NCBI GenBank assembly: GCA_031258265.1
Contig: JAIRNB010000398.1
Coordinates: 1 to 7,532, forward strand
Direction: 5' to 3'
Length of the DNA: 7,532 bases
From: Treponema sp.
GTDB taxonomy: Bacteria; Spirochaetota; Spirochaetia; Treponematales; Breznakiellaceae
The translations under genes were made by a program, and so were the position numbers. The notes below the pieces were generated by a model, which did no database searches, had not been told where the DNA came from, and saw nothing but the letters and a program-made list of their open reading frames with translations. The number at the start of each line of letters is the position of its first letter. Position 1 is the first letter of the stretch. Below are positions 5,782 through 7,532 of this stretch, piece by piece.

Positions 5782-6504
5782 TTAGCGTAAAATTTTGCTT
5801 AAAAAAGCACTGGTGCGCTCATTCTTTGGATGTTCAAAAAACTCTTCCGGGGGCCCTTCTTCCACCAGGGCCCCGTTATCCATAAAAATTATCCGGTCGG
5901 CCACCTGCCGGGCGAATCCCATTTCGTGGGTTACCACCACCATGGTAATCGATTCTTTGGACAGCCGGATCATCACATCCAGAACTTCCTGTACCATCTC
6001 CGGGTCCAGGGCGCTGGTGGGTTCGTCAAAGAGGAGTATCTTCTGCCGCGTAGCCAGGGCCCGGGCAATGGCAATACGCTGCTGCTGGCCCCCGGAAAGG
6101 GTGGACGGGTACTTCTTGGCCCTATCCCGCAGGCCCACCACATCCAGGTAATGATAGGCGATCTCCTCCGCCTCCGCCCTGCTCTTTTTTTGAAGCTTGA
6201 CAGGGGCCAACGTGATATTTTGAAGGGCCGTCATGTGGGGATACAGGTTAAACTGCTGAAAGACCATGGCGCAGTAGGCGCGGACAAGGCGGGTATGGTT
6301 ACTGTGCATAAGAAGCTCGCCGTTAAGGTACACTTCCCCATCGCTAGGTTCCTCCAGGGCGTTGATGCAGCGGATGAGGGTGCTTTTACCGGAGCCGGAA
6401 GGCCCGATAATAGTAACTTTTTCCCCTTCCCGGACGTGTAAATTGACTTCTTTAAGGGCTTGAAGAGTCCCAAAGAACTTGTTTACCCCCTTCATCCGGA
6501 TCAT
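5782..6504 (-). CDS. Polar amino acid ABC transporter ATP-binding protein (GlnQ type)
   Basis: A 240-residue ABC ATPase, the expected length for GlnQ/HisP/PebC proteins, which form a cytoplasmic dimer powering import. All functional motifs are intact: Walker A GPSGSGKST (34-42), Q-loop VFQQFNLYPH (81-90), signature LSGGQQQR (136-143), Walker B ILLFDEP (156-162), D-loop SALD, and the switch histidine in VVVTHEMGFA (H193). There is no extra C-terminal regulatory domain of the MetN kind. The ATG at 6504 is preceded by AAGGAGG at ideal spacing. It is the first gene of the importer operon, upstream of the binding protein; ATPase-first order is the same as recalled for the Campylobacter peb1 locus. 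Confidence 0.95.
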   Translation of the reverse strand: MIRMKGVNKFFGTLQALKEVNLHVREGEKVTIIGPSGSGKSTLIRCINALEEPSDGEVYLNGELLMHSNHTRLVRAYCAMVFQQFNLYPHMTALQNITLAPVKLQKKSRAEAEEIAYHYLDVVGLRDRAKKYPSTLSGGQQQRIAIARALATRQKILLFDEPTSALDPEMVQEVLDVMIRLSKESITMVVVTHEMGFARQVADRIIFMDNGALVEEGPPEEFFEHPKNERTSAFLSKILR

Positions 6505-6640
6505 CCCACCCTCCTTGCGGCTCCAAACCCAAACTAAAACCCCGTCCCCTCAGCTTCCGGGACACTATCGTTATCCTCCCCGGTATATCATAAGGCAAAA
6601 ATCCTACGGTACGGTACTTTCGTCCCGCCATATTCGAATA

Positions 6641-6669
6641 AACATACAAAAAACTGCAAATTTATGCAA
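6641..6669 (-). promoter_or_regulatory. Probable promoter of the importer operon
   Basis: On the minus strand TTGCAT (6669-6664) and TATGTT (6646-6641) are separated by 17 bases, predicting a start near 6634 and a leader of about 130 bases. In the leader an imperfect CCGGGG/TCCCGG stem (6583-6578 with 6562-6557) precedes the ribosome site. A second candidate, TTGCCT with GATAAC 17 bases on, lies nearer the gene. The -35 box is back to back with the rightward promoter. Confidence 0.4.
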
Positions 6670-6680
6670 TACGCGGGTTC

Positions 6681-6710
6681 TTGTAAGATTCCGGCGTTCC
6701 GTTTTATAGT
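6681..6710 (+). promoter_or_regulatory. Probable promoter of the nitroreductase gene
   Basis: TTGTAA (6681-6686) and TATAGT (6705-6710) are separated by 18 bases, predicting a start near 6717 and a leader of about 100 bases. A direct repeat ATGGGCCG occurs at 6711-6718 and 6721-6728, straddling the predicted start. Its -35 box lies 11 bases from the -35 of the leftward promoter, so a regulator here could affect both. Confidence 0.5.
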
Positions 6711-6735
6711 ATGGGCCGGTATGGGCCGTTGAGCT

Positions 6736-6812
6736 TGTTCCAAAAGCCGAAGTTTTGGAACAGCCCGTTCCCAAAACCCGCTTGGTTTTGTGAAAAATTC
6801 TTGTTTTGGAGG
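6736..6812 (+). promoter_or_regulatory. Repeat-rich leader of the nitroreductase gene (hairpins or operator)
   Basis: Two perfect inverted repeats lie between the predicted transcription start and the gene: TGTTCCAAAA/TTTTGGAACA (6736-6745 with 6753-6762, seven-base loop) and CAAAACC/GGTTTTG (6772-6778 with 6784-6790, five-base loop). The segment GTTTTGGA (6803-6810) overlaps the ribosome site GGAGG (6808-6812). It is complementary to CCAAAAC (6771-6777) and, in part, to TCCAAAA (6739-6745), each of which is an arm of one hairpin. The hairpins and a ribosome-site-blocking pairing would therefore exclude one another. As DNA, the 10-bp dyad could instead be a repressor operator. Confidence 0.45.
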
Positions 6813-6817
6813 CAGCT

Positions 6818-7372
6818 ATGTCCAATCCGGCCATCGACGCTATTTTTACGCGCCGTTCCGTCCGGGCCTACACGGCCCAAAAAGTGGATAATGAAACCGT
6901 GGATCTTCTGGCCAAAACGGCCCTGGCCGCCCCCAGCGGCAGCAATTCCCAGCCCGTGAACGTGATCGTGGTCCGCGACAGGGCCCTTATCGGGGAGGCG
7001 GAAAAGGCGGTAATCGCCTACTTTGTAAAAACCGGGGAAAGCGCCGTGGTGGACCGCATCAAGTCCCGAAACAACAAGGTCTTCTATGATGCCCCAGTAT
7101 GCTTTTTCCTGGCGGTTAAGAACAAGGCCAGTACCGATACGGGAATCGCCGCGGAGAATATCAGTATCGCCGCCACCGCCCTGGGGCTTGGCAGCATTAT
7201 CCTGGGCCTCCCTAACGTGATCTTTAACGATCCTGAAACCGCCGCCTACTGGAAAGGCAAGCTGGCTTTCCCCGAAGATTACGAATTCGGCCTGGCTGTG
7301 GCCGTCGGTTACGCCGCCGGTACGGGGAAACCCCACGACATTGACTTAAAGAAGATCAGCTATATAGATTAA
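6818..7372 (+). CDS. Nitroreductase-family FMN-dependent oxidoreductase
   Basis: A 184-residue protein of the nitroreductase fold, the short single-domain form. These are cytoplasmic homodimers with FMN that transfer electrons from NAD(P)H to nitroaromatics, quinones or flavins; the natural substrate here is unknown. Visible family signatures are FTRRSVRAY (residues 9-17, FMN phosphate contact), the APSGSNSQP loop (38-46), the helix TGIAAENISIAATALGLGS after residue 105, and the C-terminal GYAAGTGKP. The ATG at 6818 has GGAGG six bases upstream; an in-frame TTG four codons earlier overlaps that site and is rejected. It stands alone between a probable promoter and a strong terminator, divergent from the importer operon. 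Some family members use the fold for other chemistry, so nitroreduction itself is not assured. Confidence 0.92.
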   Translation: MSNPAIDAIFTRRSVRAYTAQKVDNETVDLLAKTALAAPSGSNSQPVNVIVVRDRALIGEAEKAVIAYFVKTGESAVVDRIKSRNNKVFYDAPVCFFLAVKNKASTDTGIAAENISIAATALGLGSIILGLPNVIFNDPETAAYWKGKLAFPEDYEFGLAVAVGYAAGTGKPHDIDLKKISYID

Positions 7373-7386
7373 ACCCCAAAAGATTA

Positions 7387-7429
7387 AAAGGCCCCTCCCC
7401 TCCCCCAGGGGACCGGCCTTTGCCTTTTT
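7387..7429 (+). terminator. Intrinsic terminator of the nitroreductase gene
   Basis: Outer arms AAAGGCC/GGCCTTT (7387-7393 with 7415-7421) and inner arms TCCCCT/AGGGGA (7396-7401 with 7407-7412) are separated by a symmetric CC/CC internal loop, with a five-C apical loop. TTTTT follows at 7425-7429 and again at 7435-7439. It begins 14 bases after the stop codon, the expected place. Confidence 0.82.
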
Positions 7430-7436
7430 GGTTGTT

Positions 7437-7532
7437 TTTGGGCGCATTTTTGCGTGCCGGGCACGCAAAAACCGGGCTATCGCTGCAATTCCTCAGCCCG
7501 CCTGCGGCGGGCTTCCGGTATTTCCGCTCTAT
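7437..7532 (+). repeat. Dispersed hairpin repeat, copy 3 (runs to window end)
   Basis: Core TTTGGGCGCAT (7437-7447) leads into a hairpin with 11-bp arms (7447-7457 and 7461-7471, loop CGG). CCGGGCT (7472-7478) and an 8-bp hairpin AGCCCGCC/GGCGGGCT (7495-7502 with 7506-7513) follow; the latter contains GCCTGCGGCG (7500-7509). These blocks match the minus-strand copy at 331-259 in order but with a different first hairpin. The element may continue beyond the window. No gene is seen here. Confidence 0.55.

Noticed and set aside
6604..7336. Minus-strand open frames across the nitroreductase gene and its upstream region.
   Set aside because: They are antisense to a clear nitroreductase with its own ribosome site and terminator, have no ribosome sites, and their translations resemble no family.

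Overview
The window reads as a chromosomal piece of a spirochaete, most likely a Treponema-like gut organism. This is inferred from the exported binding protein whose mature end begins GGKK after an Ala-Xaa-Ala type site, the LysM/M23 and PEGA-like envelope proteins, and the intergenic repeat style. No rRNA or marker gene is present to prove it. No tRNA, CRISPR array, transposase or phage gene was found.

Layout. (1) Positions 1-683 hold no convincing gene. They contain a two-copy tandem unit ending in terminator-like hairpins. One copy appears split by a 188-bp MITE-like insertion flanked by CTAG duplications. A dispersed TTTGGGCGCAT-plus-hairpin repeat is also present. (2) Positions 684-2831, minus strand: a probable operon of a 55-residue 2[4Fe-4S] ferredoxin, an exported LysM/M23 peptidoglycan hydrolase started from TTG, and an exported protein with two PEGA-like domains. 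(3) Positions 2832-2975: a divergent intergenic region with a 15-bp inverted repeat. (4) Positions 2976-3320, plus strand: a small three-helix membrane protein of unknown function whose 3' end overlaps the next gene tail to tail. (5) Positions 3308-6504, minus strand: a complete polar amino acid ABC importer, in transcription order ATPase, periplasmic binding protein, permease, permease. The binding protein resembles Campylobacter Peb1a, so an aspartate/glutamate substrate is the best guess. (6) Positions 6505-6817: divergent promoters and a repeat-rich leader. (7) Positions 6818-7372, plus strand: a nitroreductase-family flavoprotein, followed by a clear intrinsic terminator. (8) Positions 7430-7532: another copy of the dispersed hairpin repeat, running to the window end.

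How it works together: the importer cassette is self-contained. A stem-loop between the binding-protein gene and the first permease gene probably gives more binding protein than permease. The envelope operon combines a peptidoglycan hydrolase with a PEGA-like partner. Its link to a ferredoxin is positional only. The most unusual signals are the MITE-like insertion with an internal empty site, the hairpin repeat family at both ends of the window, and the mutually exclusive pairings possible in the nitroreductase leader.
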